NCBI GenBank assembly: GCA_963798325.1
Contig: CAWCSS010000008.1
Location: forward strand, 1,736,001 to 1,800,000
DNA from: Solirubrobacter sp963798325
Lineage (GTDB): Bacteria > Actinomycetota > Thermoleophilia > Solirubrobacterales > Solirubrobacteraceae
Direction of reading: 5' to 3'
DNA length: 64,000 nt
Shown here: piece after piece, positions 48,724 through 57,972 of the stretch
How positions within the stretch are numbered: position 1 is the stretch's first letter
Layout of the letters: each line of letters opens with the position of its first letter
Translations under genes and position numbers: made by a program
The notes under the pieces: model-generated
The model's database searches: none
The model's input: only the letters and a program-made list of their open reading frames with translations
Told to the model about the DNA's origin: nothing

Positions 48724-49202
48724 TCAGGTCACCGGGGACGGCGGTCCGATCGAGGGGCGGGAAGACGACGATCGTGGAGATGGCGAGCGTGTGCACGCCC
48801 GAGGCGATCCGGTCGGCGCGCGGCCCGTTGGCGGGGTCGAGGTCGAGGAAGGTCGCGGTGAAGGCCGACTGGGCGGCGCTGACCGCGGTCGGCGGTGACG
48901 CGACGCCGGCGCCGAAGAGCTGGCCCGCCATGTAGCCCATCAGCGCGATCGCCAGCTGCGTCCCGGCGAGGTTCGCGTCCTGGGCGCCGAACGCGCCGCC
49001 CGCGCCGGCCGCCAGCTGCGCAGCGTCGCGCGGAGGCGGTCGAGCAGGGGAAGCCGCCCGCCATCGCCTGCCCGAACCAGGTCGCCACGGCGCCCGCGAA
49101 CCGATCGCCGGACTCGGTCGGGCTCGCCGGGTACTCCCCGCCGTCGGCAACGAGCCAGTCCGAGGCCAAGGAGGAGCCGAGGGTGGAGGGCGAGAGCGGC
49201 AT
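48724..49202 (-). CDS. unknown small eCIS protein between spike and gp25 (frameshifted)
   Basis: This protein has ~157 residues starting MPLSPSTLGSSLASDWLV, with DRFAGAVATWFGQAMAGGFP, then (after a slip near 49040) GAQDANLAGTQLAIALMGYM and TFLDLDPANGPRADRIASGV with a final strand TLAISTIVVFPPLD. It has no PAAR motif. In known clusters the tip protein (PAAR, Afp10) is encoded near gp25, so this may be a replacement or a chaperone; I do not recognise the family. The stop is placed at 48724 on the basis of tight gene packing. Confidence 0.6.
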
Positions 49203-49206
49203 GCGG

Positions 49207-49887
49207 CTACTCCGTCGTCACCTTCGCCGAGAGGTGGCTGCCGGCGGACATCGGCTGCGTCGGCGGCCCCGACGGCCCGACGCCGGTGGGGTGGACGTGC
49301 TGGTTGAAGAACTGCAGGAACGCGTCGCCGAGGACGACCTTCTCCGACGCGCCGTCGCCGAGCTTGATCGTCTCGGCGGTGATGATCACGCCGCCGTCCT
49401 GGGTGAAGCGGATCGACGCTCTTGCCGTTGCCGTTGGCGAGCAGGATCACCTCGCCGTCGTCGTCGAAGGCGAGCTCGTGGCCGCTCTTGGTCTTGAGCA
49501 CGCCCGAGCGTCGTCGCTGGCCTCCTTGCCGTCGTCGCCGGTCGGCACCTCAGAGCCGGTCTCGGAGCCGAGGTCGTCGGCGCCGCCGGTGCTGTCGGGC
49601 GCGCCCCAGAACGTCCCGACCCAGATCGGGCGGCTGACGTCGCCGCCCGCGAACTCGATCCACACCGTGTCGCCGACCTGCGGCAGGAACAGCATGCCGC
49701 GCTCCTTGCCGCCGCCGAACGGCGCGCACGGCAGCGCCCAGCCGGACTCGAGCTCCTCGCCGAGCACGGCCGGCACCTGCGCGCGCACGCGCCCGATCTT
49801 CAGCGGGTCGCTGACGTCGGTCACGACGCCCTCGTACTTGCCGTAGAAGCGCTCGACCGCGCCGCGCTCATCGTCGGGAGGTGTCAC
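49207..49887 (-). CDS. gp5/VgrG-like spike protein (frameshifted)
   Basis: This protein has ~226 residues. An OB-fold spike base (FYGKYEGVVTDVSDPLKIGR, VRAQVPAVLGEELESGWALP, LPQVGDTVWIEFAGGDVSRP, WVGTFWGAPDS) is followed by KTKSGHELAFDDDGEVIL and a terminal beta region (IITAETIKLGDGASEKVVLG, NQHVHPTGVGPSGPPTQP). It is the central spike of the particle tip. Slips occur near 49510 and 49417; the second is a single extra base. The GTG overlaps the upstream stop (GTGA). Confidence 0.9.
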
Positions 49888-51033
49888 TGCGCGGGCACCT
49901 CCTCGGCGGACTGCCCGAACTGCTCGTCGCCGCTCTGGCCGGTGGCGTTGCGGACGGCGACGAAGGTCTGCAGCAGCCGCGCGTTCTCCAGCGTGGTGCG
50001 CACGGACTCGACGTAGTAGATGCCGCTGAACCGGCGGCCGACGCCGCGCACCAGCACCGGGCGGCGTGCCCGGAGCAGGCCGCGGTAGAGCGCCGGGTCG
50101 AGCTCCGCGCGCAGCTCGATCACGCAGCCGCGCGTCGTCGGTGGCGGCGGTCGCTTCGGCGCCGATCGCGCCGTCGAGCGGGAACGGGTCGCGGAGCAGC
50201 GCCACCGACCCCTGCGCGCCGGCGGCGGTGAGGCCGTCGGTGATCGCCTCGGCGGCGTCGTCGGCGCCGGACAGTGCGAGCGCGGGCGTCGCCGTCGCCG
50301 CGCACGATCCGCTTGCCGATCGGGTCGAGCGCCGCCGCCGTCCACTTCGTCGGGCCGGTGGCGACGAGCTGCAGGTCGGCCCAGTTGAGCGAGGCGCCGT
50401 CCTGCAGCAGCGCGACGTCGGGCTGCGGCGTGGCGGTCAGGTCGGGCGGGCCGAAGTGCGCGACCAGCTGCTGCTGGGCGCCGTCGTACTCGAAGTACAG
50501 GCGGGCGCCGTTGCGGCGCGCGAGGTACTGCAGGAAGTGCCAGTCGGTCGCGCGCTGGATCAGCTGCTGGCGGTCCTCGTCGTAGAGCACCGGCGTGTCC
50601 TCGGCCTGCACGGTGATCCGGTAGCGCCGACAGGACGTCGCCGACGACGTCGCAGTCCTTCATGTTCGGCCACGCCGCGATGCGCTCCTCGGCGTCGAGC
50701 AGCACCGCCGCGTCCATGGCCAGCACCTCGAGGTAGGCGTTGGCCTCGATCGTCTCGAAGTGCGGGCGGACGTGGGTGACGTAGCCCTCGAACAGCCGCT
50801 GCAGCAGCCCGCCGGGCGGCTCGACCTCGAAGCTCAGCGCCGCGCCCGGGCACGAACAGCTCGTCGTCGAGCGGGCCGAACTCGCCGTCGGGGCGCTGCA
50901 CGAGCCGGAAGCGCAGCGCGAGCACCGACGGGTCGTAGTCGCTCTCGCGCAGCTCGGCGCGGTCGAGCAGCGCGAGCACGCCGAGGTCCAGCGGCGAGCC
51001 GGCGACGAGGACGTTGAGGCGCGGGCTGGGCAC
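49884..51033 (-). CDS. gpD/gp27-like baseplate hub protein (frameshifted)
   Basis: This protein has ~380 residues after joining frames: PRLNVLVAGSPLDLGVLALL, RESDYDPSVLALRFRLVQRP, QQLIQRATDWHFLQYLARRN, GARLYFEYDGAQQQLVAHFG, and the end VRGVGRRFSGIYYVESVRTT. This matches the phage late-control gene D family, the trimeric hub that carries the spike. In this operon the hub and spike are separate genes, unlike the fused VgrG. Confidence 0.88.
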
Positions 51034-51036
51034 GGA

Positions 51037-51324
51037 TCAGCGGTCCGGGGGGATCGGGAGCGGTTCGCCGGGCGCGAGCACGTCGAACGGGTCGAGCTCG
51101 GTGGAGGCGTCGCAGATACGCCAGAAGCGCGTCGCGTCGCGGTAGTAGCGGCAGGCGAGCAGGTCGAGGCGGTCCGAGTCCGTCGGCGTGATCTCGCAGC
51201 ACGCGCGGTGCGTCGGCGGCGTCTCGCGCAGGTCCAGCAGCGGCTGCGTCGCGCCGCGGCCGTCGTCGACGGTGAGGACCGGCGTGGTGCGGTAGCGGCT
51301 CTTGCGGTCGATCATGCGCGTCAC
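51037..51324 (-). CDS. LysM-type tail protein
   Basis: This is an intact ~95-residue protein: MIDRKSRYRTTPVLTVDDG, then TPTDSDRLDLLACRYYRDAT and FDVLAPGEPLPIPPDR. The C-terminal half is a LysM-like module as in gpX/gp53 baseplate proteins. It may start at the GTG 51324, which overlaps the preceding TAG, or at the ATG 51315. It probably stabilises the tube-baseplate junction. Confidence 0.85.
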   Translation of the reverse strand: MTRMIDRKSRYRTTPVLTVDDGRGATQPLLDLRETPPTHRACCEITPTDSDRLDLLACRYYRDATRFWRICDASTELDPFDVLAPGEPLPIPPDR

Positions 51325-52035
51325 TAGAGCGGCAGGATAGTCGCTGCCCTGGGAGGCCGTGTTCTCGTAGTACATGCTTCGCCAGCTCGCGACGGCTCGC
51401 GTCGGTGTGGTCGAGCGCCGAGCGGACCGCCGGGTCGTTGTCGAGCGCCTCGGCGTCGCCGAGCACCTCCAGCGCGACCTCGATCTCGGCCCGCACCGGG
51501 TTGAGGATCGTCGTTGTAGACAGCGACTCGTCGATCTTCAGCGACGCGATCCGCACCGGCAGGACGCGCTTGCGTCCCCCAGACGAACAGCACCGTCGGG
51601 CGCGGGCGCGGCGGGCGCGCACGGCCTCGCGTGCCGTCCGAGCTCGCGTCGGCGTCGGTCTCGGCCGGGTAGAGCAGGTCCTCGATGCGCGGCGATCTCC
51701 GGCGCGACGCCGAACTCGCTCGGCCGAGGTTGCTGACCGCCTCGCTCGCGGTCGGCGAAGTCGAGGCGGATCTGGACCGTGAAGCTCTCCTTCAGCGCGC
51801 CGCATGGCCGCGTCGGCGCTGGCCTGCTGCGCGTCCGCGTTGGCGTCGCGGGGCGCCGCGCCCTCGGTCCCGGCGCGGCGTCGGGGCGGCCTCGACGGTC
51901 GACCGTGCGGGCGAGCGACTCGGGGTTGAAGCGGAACGGGATCACGCGTTGCTGGTCCGGGTCGCCGCGCGGGCTCGTAGGCGATGAAGGCGCCCTTGCA
52001 GGTACTTGCGAGCTCGGTCGGGTCGCGCTCGTCCT
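51324..52035 (-). CDS. CIS tube-type adaptor protein (Afp7-like, frameshifted)
   Basis: Joined frames give KGAFIAYEP, RVIPFRFNPESLARTVD, ESFTVQIRLDFADRER, FGVAPEIAA, VLFVWG, KRVLPVRIASLKIDESLS and LNPVRAEIEVALEVLG. This is the pattern of the CIS-tube N-terminal domain proteins that connect the inner tube and the hub. The start is not visible because of slips near 52000; I placed it at the beginning of the recognisable part. The stop shares one base with the next gene. Confidence 0.8.
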
Positions 52036-52298
52036 CGCGATCTGCCGGTAGAGGTCGTCGGCGAGGCGCGCCGCGGCGCCCGGGCCGGCGAGCTGGTCCG
52101 GGCGCGACGGGGCCGAGCTGGATGCAGCTCCAGCGCGCGTCGCTGGGCGTCCGCGCCGAGGCCGAGCGGCGCGTCCGCCAGCCGGCGGGCGAGCAGCGCG
52201 AGCGCGTCGCGCAGGGTCTCCTCGACCTCGCCGCGCGCGCAGGTCGCCGCCGAGTCTCGACGGCGAGGCTGGTCGATCTTGAGCCGCACGGGCCTCAT
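52036..52298 (-). CDS. small conserved eCIS protein (frameshifted)
   Basis: This protein has ~85 residues: MRPVRLKIDQP, then GEVEETLRDALALLARRLAD and LADDLYRQIAR. It resembles the short proteins with an N-terminal strand and a long helix (RLxID...LExxLARLL) encoded after the AAA+ ATPase in many eCIS clusters; the function is unknown. The ATG overlaps the ATPase stop (ATGA). The end is not certain because the frame is broken. Confidence 0.6.
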
Positions 52299-54256
52299 CC
52301 GCGGCCGCCGTTGCCGTTGCCGTTGACGTCGGGCGGCGAGCGGCCCGAACGCGGCCGCGTCCGCCGGGCGGCCCGTCTTCTGCAGCTCGCGCTGGGTCGC
52401 GCGCACGACGTGCGCCGTGGTGACCCGCCCGGACGGCGTGGCGGCGGCGAGGTGCGCGGCCGCGAGCCCGATGTTGTGGATCGCGCCGCCGGTGAGCTGG
52501 AAGCGGTCGGCCAGCGCGTCGAGCTCGAGGTCGTCGGCGCGCCACTGCGGCACCGGGCAGCGAGCGCTCCCACAGCCGCCGGCGCAGCTCGCGGTCGGGC
52601 GCCGGGAAGTGCAGGATGAACCGCAGCCGGCGGACGAACGCCGCGTCCATGTTGCCCTGCAGGTTCGTGGTCAGGACGGCGATGCCGTCGTAGGACTCCA
52701 GGCGCTGCAGCAGGTAGCCGACCTCGATGTTGGCGTAGCGGTCGTGGGCGTCCTTGACCTCCGAGCGGCGCCCGAACAGCGCGTCGGCCTCGTCGAAGAG
52801 CAGCAGCGCCGTGGCCCGCCTCGACCTCGTCGAAGACCTGCGCGAGCGCCTTCTCGGTCTCGCCGATGTACTTGGAGACGACCTGGCTGAGGTCGATCCG
52901 GTAGAGGTTGAGCCCGAGCTCGTCGGCGAGGCAGCGGGCGGCGAACGTCTTGCCGGTGCCGCGACTTGCCGGCCAGCAGGCAGGTGAGCCCGGTGCCGAG
53001 CGGGTCGGGCCGGGCGCCAGGTCCATCTCCCAGCGCACGCGGTGGGCGCTGCGGTGCCAGGCGACGATCTCGTCGAGCTGGCGCCGCAGCTCGTCGGGGA
53101 CGACGAGGTCGGCCAGGCCGGCGGCGAGGTTCGACGACGCTGACGTGGCGGCCCATCCGGCGGGCGCCCTGGGCGCGGACGCGCGCGGCGACGGCTCGGC
53201 GATGTCCCGGCGTCTCGCCGTCGGCTCGCGCGAGGTCGCGCGCCTCGCGGAGCGCGCCGCGGGCCTCCTCGCTGCTGACGCGGAAACGCGCGGCCAGCGT
53301 GTGCGCGGCGTCCTCGCCGAGGAGGTCGCGCCCAGATGCGCAGGCCTCCGGGTAGCCGATCGGGCCGGCGTCGACGCGCGGCGTGCTCGCCGGTGTCGGC
53401 CGCCTCGTCGACGAGGACCACGAGCGGGCCGCGTCGAGCCGCGGGGATCTTGCGCGCTGCGTGGCGTGCAGGTCGAGGACGAGCAGGCCGTCGGGCAGCG
53501 CGCGAGAGCTCCGCCAGCTCGGGCAGCTCGTCGCCGGCGGTGACCAGGTGCGCCGGCCAGGCCGAGGTGGGCGGCGATGTCGCACGCGAGCTGGCGTCCG
53601 CCGCGGCGCGAGGTCGACGGATCACCAGGAGGCGCCGTCGCTCGAGCAGCGGGCGCGGCGACGTGCTCGGCGGCGAAGGCGGGCGTCGCCGCGGGCGGGA
53701 CGGTCACGGTCGCGAGCTCACGGCTGGCGCCGAAGGTGGCGGCGTCCGTCGAGCGCGGCGGCGAGCTCGGCACGGACGAGGCGCAGCGCGTGCTGCGGCG
53801 TGCGGGAGGCCGGGCACCGGCTCGAGCACCTCGACGAGGCCCAGCCGGCGGGCCGCGCCGCCGTCGAGCGCGGCGGCGAGCGCGGCGTCGAACGGGACCT
53901 CGAGGATGCCGCGCAGCAGCCGGGCGACGACTGTCGGGCGTCGGCAGCTGCGCGCGCGGCGTCCTCGGTGAGCAGGCTGACGGCGGCGGCCGCCTCGGGG
54001 TGCAGCTCGACGGCGGCGCAGAGCATCACCAGCCAGTAGGCGGTGCGCGTCGAGCCCGAGCTCGTCGCACAGGCGCACGCGCGCCGGGTCGTCGACGTGC
54101 TCGTGGCGCGGTCATGCGGCGCGCGCAGCGCCGCGCGCGCCTCGGGCTGCGACGTCCCAGCCCTCGTCGGCGGCGGGCACGTGGTCGGCGCGACTCGGCG
54201 ACGAAGCACGCCGCGCCGAGCAGCGCGGCGTCGCGCATGAGCTCCGCGCCGATCAC
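52295..54256 (-). CDS. eCIS AAA+ ATPase (Afp15-like, frameshifted)
   Basis: This protein has ~650 residues after repair. The N-terminal part (IGAELMRDAALLGAACFVAE, TAYWLVMLCAAVELHPEAAA) precedes a AAA+ core with Walker A GTGKTFAARCLADELGLNLY, VVSKYIGETEKALAQVFDEV, Walker B LLFDEADALFGRRSEVKDAH, sensor region VLTTNLQGNMDAAFVRRLRF and a C-terminal lid (LTGGAIHNIGLAAAHLAAA). An extra base falls inside Walker A near 52967, which would destroy the motif if real. Afp15-type ATPases are needed for particle assembly or disassembly. The GTG overlaps the previous stop. Confidence 0.9.
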
Positions 54257-55421
54257 GCGGTCAACTCCAGGAGCACGTAGGGCGTGTGGAACTGCGGGCC
54301 GACGCGCAGCGACAGCCGCCACGGTCCGCGGCCCGGCGGGAGGTCGTCCGGACGCCACGCGTGATGGTGTCGTGCGGAGACCGCCGGTCGGCGATCAGGG
54401 TGAAGACGTCCGTCGGCGCGGTCGACGCCGGCGTCGGGCCAGAGCACCGCGGCTTCGGTGGCGCCGAGGTTCGCGCCGGTGAGCGACCAGATCGGTCGGC
54501 CGGGTCGTGCGGGCCGGCCGGGCGCGTCGACGGCGGGCGCGCGCGGCGGCGGCGATCCGCAGCGCGACGCGGCGCGAGATCGAGGCCCGAGGCGCTGCAG
54601 GCGTCAGGCCGTGGGCGCCCTCGGTCAGCAGCCTCGAGCCCGCCGTCGTCGAGGGCGAGCAGCAGCGGCGTGCCCTCGGGCGCGACGGTCACGGTCGAGC
54701 GTCGCTCGCGGGGACGCTGAGGTGGTCGATGCCGATGCTGTCCAGCGCGCCCAGCGGTGGTGCGTCGATGCGGATGCGGCCGCCCGGACGGACCGGCTCG
54801 GGGGTGACCCGCTCGATCGCGCGGGCGCGTGCCGGCGCGCACGTCGAGCGCGATGCCGCCGGGGCGCACCACCGGTGACCGGCGGCCGGTCCGGCGAGCC
54901 AGTGAGCGCAGCTGCACGGGCGAGACCTCGAACAGCGCCCACGGCTGCAGCTGGACGTCGAGCGAGGTCCAGACCTTGTCGATCTGCTCGAGCGCGATCG
55001 GCACCTGGGAGACGCCGAGTTCGCCTTCGCCGAGTTCGGTGAACGCGCCGGCCGGGCGCCGGGCTGCTCGGACAGCGGCAGCAGCAGCTCGGGCTGGTCG
55101 TGGTAGAGCGTCATGATCTGGCCGAGCGCGTGGTGCGCGGCGAGCGGGTCGTCGGCGTCGGCGCCCGGCCGTCGTGACGAGGTAGAAGCACGACGAGCGA
55201 GAGCGGCGGCGGGCGCAGCGAGCCGTCGGGCCGCGCTCGGGCGGGTCGTTGCGATGGCCGGGCTGCGGCGTCGTGTAGAGCAGCGTGATGCGGACGCCGG
55301 CCTCCGTCGTGGCCGACACGTCGCGGGGTGAGCCGGGCTGCACGTCGGCGATCCCGACCTCCTCGCTGATGTGCTCGGCCAGCACCTGCGCGACGTCATG
55401 GAGGTCGTTGAACACCGCCAT
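54253..55421 (-). CDS. DUF4255 (Pvc16-type) tail cap protein (frameshifted)
   Basis: This protein has ~390 residues: MAVFNDLHDVAQVLAEHISE, GVRITLLYTTPQPGHRND, ADDPLAAHHALGQIMTLYHD, GELGVSQVPIALEQIDKVWT, QLQPWALFEVSPVQLRSLAG, and a C-terminal beta domain ending GPQFHTPYVLLELTA. The N-terminal half is the Pvc16/Afp16 N-terminal domain that caps the tube and sheath. The ATG at 55421 begins exactly with the domain. Several slips occur in the middle. Confidence 0.88.
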
Positions 55422-55428
55422 CACGACC

Positions 55429-56550
55429 TCACCGGCGCCGGCCACCGGGCCGCGTGCCCGGGTCGATGACGTGCGCGCGCGGCGGCGTCGCGTGCCGCGG
55501 GCGGGCGCGGCGGGACGCGGCTGCGCGGTGCGGATCTCGATCCGGCCGATCTCGATCGTCACGGGCGCCGGTGCCTGCGGCGCCGCCGGCGCGGCCGGCG
55601 CCCTCGGTTGGCGCTCGGCGCGCGCGGGTGGAGCGGGACGCAGGGCGGCCGGCGCGGCGGGACGCGGCGCGGGGACGGGGGCCGCGGCGGGTCGAGCGCG
55701 CGGGGGCCGCGACGGGGAGGGCGTCGCCGCGGGAGCCGGGCGAGCGGGCGGCGGCGTGATCGCCGCCGCGGCGTGGGTGACCGGGGCGGGCGCCGACGTC
55801 GTCGCGGCCTCGTGTCGCGGCGGCGGGGCGGGGCGGGTCACATGCTCGTGGATCACGCGCCGGGGTGCGGGCACGGTCGCCGCGGGGCGCGGCGGGTCGG
55901 TCGCCGGTCGCTGACCACCACGCGGGGCGCGGACGGTGCTCCGGTCTGCGCGGTCGGGGGCGACGCCCGCGCGGTTCGCCGGCCGCGGGCCGCTCACGGC
56001 GCCCGCGTCGCCGGTGGACGCGGCGCGCAGGCGCCTCGGCCTTGGGGGCGGACACCGCGCCCGTGCGGGTGCCGGTTTCGGGCGCGGGCCTCGTCGCGGG
56101 TGCCGGACGCGTCGGCCGCGGCGCCGCGGTCGGCGGGGTCGTCGCCGGCACGCGGCTCTCGCGCGGCCGGACGACGCCGCCGTCGGGCCTGCCGCTCGGC
56201 AGCGGCGGTGCGGCCGCGGGCGGGGGTGCGCTCGTCGCCGCCGGGACGGCCCTCACCGGCGAGGGCACCTGCCCGGAATCGCTCTTCGCCGCCCGCGGCT
56301 GCGCGGCCCGCGCGGGAGCCACGCCCCCGGCGGCCGGCGGAGGCGGTGCGGGCGCGGTGAAGGTCGTCGCGGCGCGTGGCACCTCGACCGCCCGCGGACC
56401 GAGCACGAGGCGCCGTGGGCGGGTCGGGCCGCCGGCCACGATGCGGGGCGCCGGGGCCGGCAGCAGCGGCAGTGCCCGTCGTGGCGACGCCGCCGGACGG
56501 CGGTCCGTGGCAGGCCGGAGCGGCCCTTCGACGACCCGGGCGAACTTCAT
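55429..56550 (-). CDS. Pro/Ala-rich eCIS protein with short conserved C-terminus (frameshifted)
   Basis: This protein has ~370 residues, almost entirely Pro, Ala, Arg and Thr after MKFARVVEGPLRPATD. A short conserved strand pair (VTIEIGRIEIRTAQPRP) lies near the C-terminus, in a second frame. Pro-rich proteins with this ending occur next to the cap gene in actinobacterial eCIS clusters. It could be the length-determining (tape-measure-like) or linker protein, but that is inference only. Composition makes the frame hard to judge; a slip lies near 56030. Confidence 0.6.
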   Translation of the reverse strand: MKFARVVEGPLRPATDRRPAASPRRALPLLPAPAPRIVAGGPTRPRRLVLGPRAVEVPRAATTFTAPAPPPPAAGGVAPARAAQPRAAKSDSGQVPSPVRAVPAATSAPPPAAAPPLPSGRPDGGVVRPRESRVPATTPPTAAPRPTRPAPATRPAPETGTRTGAVSAPKAEAPARRVHRRRGRRERPAAGEPRGRRPRPRRPEHRPRPAWWSATGDRPAAPRGDRARTPARDPRACDPPRPAAATRGRDDVGARPGHPRRGGDHAAARSPGSRGDALPVAAPARSTRRGPRPRAASRRAGRPASRSTRARRAPTEGAGRAGGAAGTGARDDRDRPDRDPHRAAASRRARPRHATPPRAHVIDPGTRPGGRRR

Positions 56551-56554
56551 CGGC

Positions 56555-57454
56555 TCACCCGAGCGTGTCCGTCGCCAGCTCGGCGAGCAGTGCCGCGTCC
56601 GCGTCCTCTTCCAGCAGCATGCGGTAGGCGAGGCGGCGGTCCAGCGTCAGGCCGAGGATGTCGCGCTCGGCCCAGCCGTAGGCGAGCGCGAGCCGGTGGA
56701 CGTCGCGCAGCAGTGCGCGTGCACGGTCGCTCAACTCGAAAAAAAAAAGACAGGCACGTCGAACGGGGCGAGGCTCTCGGCCCCGCAGTGGGCGCACTCG
56801 ATGGACATCTGCAGGTCGAGGTCGGGCAGTCGCTGCTCGATCGCGGTCTCCAGCGCGGCGCGCACCGCGACCGGCAGGCCGCGCGCGAAGTCCACGTCGA
56901 AGCCGTCCGTGCGCTCGCCGAAGCGCTCCAGGCAGCGGGCCAGCAGCCAGCTGCGCCGCTCCGCCTCGCCCTCGAGGCCGGAGTCCGCGAGGTCCTCCTG
57001 GTCGCCGGCGGTGGGCAGGCGCAGCCGCACCGTGCCGGTGTCCTCGATCTCCACCTCGAAGGTCGCCGGCGGGGTCTCGAACGCCAGTGGCAGCGCGTCG
57101 AGCGAGAACTCGGTCTCGCTGACCTCGCCGCACACCGCGCACGGCACGTGCGCGGTGACCTGCGGGCCGAGCGACAGCCGCCGCAGCGCGACCAGTTCGC
57201 GGTCGCGCTCGGCCACGAACAGCGCGCGCACGGCGGCGCGGGCCGCGGTCGGCGTCCGCGCCGGGAGCGACCAGGCAGCGGGCGAGGATCTCGTTGCACA
57301 GGCGCGCCGTGTTCGGCTCCTGCGCGTGGCGCTCGAGGTACTCCTCCTCCCAGCCGGTCAGCGGGCGCAGCTCCAACCGCGGCGCCGCGGCCGGCTCCGG
57401 GGTTGGGGCCGCCGCCTCGTGAAACGGACTCTCGATGCGTTCCCGCGTCGGCAT
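56555..57454 (-). CDS. baseplate-associated protein with CxxC zinc-finger pairs, frame split at a T10 run
   Basis: This protein has ~299 residues after repair: LTGWEEEYLERHAQEPNTAR, LSLGPQVTAHVPCAVCGEVS, IECAHCGAESLAPFDVPVFF, then VHRLALAYGWAERDILGLTL and YRMLLEEDADAALLAELAT. Two CxxCG pairs probably bind zinc. The family is commonly encoded just after the tube in eCIS loci and resembles T4 gp26-like hub proteins. An extra base near 57262 shifts the frame once. A second shift falls exactly at a run of ten A (ten T on the coding strand) at 56739-56748; without a shift the protein ends at VFFFSS. Confidence 0.8.
   Translation of the reverse strand: MPTRERIESPFHEAAAPTPEPAAAPRLELRPLTGWEEEYLERHAQEPNTARLCNEILARCLVAPGADADRGPRRRARAVRGRARPRTGRAAAAVARPAGHRARAVRGVRRGQRDRVLARRAATGVRDPAGDLRGGDRGHRHGAAAPAHRRRPGGPRGLRPRGRGGAAQLAAGPLPGALRRAHGRLRRGLRARPAGRGARRAGDRDRAATARPRPADVHRVRPLRGREPRPVRRACLFFFELSDRARALLRDVHRLALAYGWAERDILGLTLDRRLAYRMLLEEDADAALLAELATDTLG
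56739..56748. repeat. ten-base A/T homopolymer inside the zinc-finger gene
   Basis: Ten consecutive A on the plus strand (T10 in the mRNA sense) stand in a region of ~70% G+C, and I noticed no comparable run elsewhere in the window. The frame before the run ends at a stop a few codons later; the frame after it encodes the conserved C-terminal 50 residues. T8 or T11 would join the two frames. Confidence 0.9.
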
Positions 57455-57463
57455 CGGCTGCGG

Positions 57464-57962
57464 CTAGGTCTCCGTGGGCTCTGGGACGGCCTCGATCGTG
57501 AACCCCTCGTACTCGAACTTCAGGGTCTGGATCGCCACCGCGTTGGCGTTGGCGTCCATCTCGGGCAGCGCCTGGAACTCGGCCACCCACGCGCGGTGCA
57601 GCGTGAACTCCATGACCTTGACCGCCTGGAGGTTGAGCACCTCGACGGTGACCTCCTTGCGGTAGTTCTTCAGCGACATCGCGGCGTCGCCCTGCGGACG
57701 AGTTCATCAGGTCGGCCCAGATGATCAGCTGCGTGTCGTGGGTCAGCCCCGACTCGAGCGTCACCGGCTCGAACTTCGTCCGCCCGGGAAGCTTGCGCAC
57801 GGTCGACGGGCCGCCCGCCTCGCGCCACTCGATGACCTCCGTGGAGCGCTTGATCGCGGACATCTTCGATAGGCCCGCGACGTACTGGTTGTCCCACTTG
57901 ACGCGGAACTTGAAGTTCTTGTACGGATCGAGCCGATGGGTGTTCACCGAGAACTGCGGCAC
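57464..57962 (-). CDS. eCIS inner tube protein, T4 gp19-like (one frameshift)
   Basis: This protein has ~165 residues: DPYKNFKFRVKWDNQYVAGL, VIEWREAGGPSTVRKLPGRT, ESGLTHDTQLIIWADLMNSS, then KNYRKEVTVEVLNLQAVKVM and FEYEGFTIEAVPEPTET. This is a clear phage-tail-tube family member and the inner tube of the particle. One extra base near 57691 splits it. Only one tube gene is present, as in simpler eCIS clusters. Confidence 0.93.
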
Positions 57963-57972
57963 GGCGTCCTCC

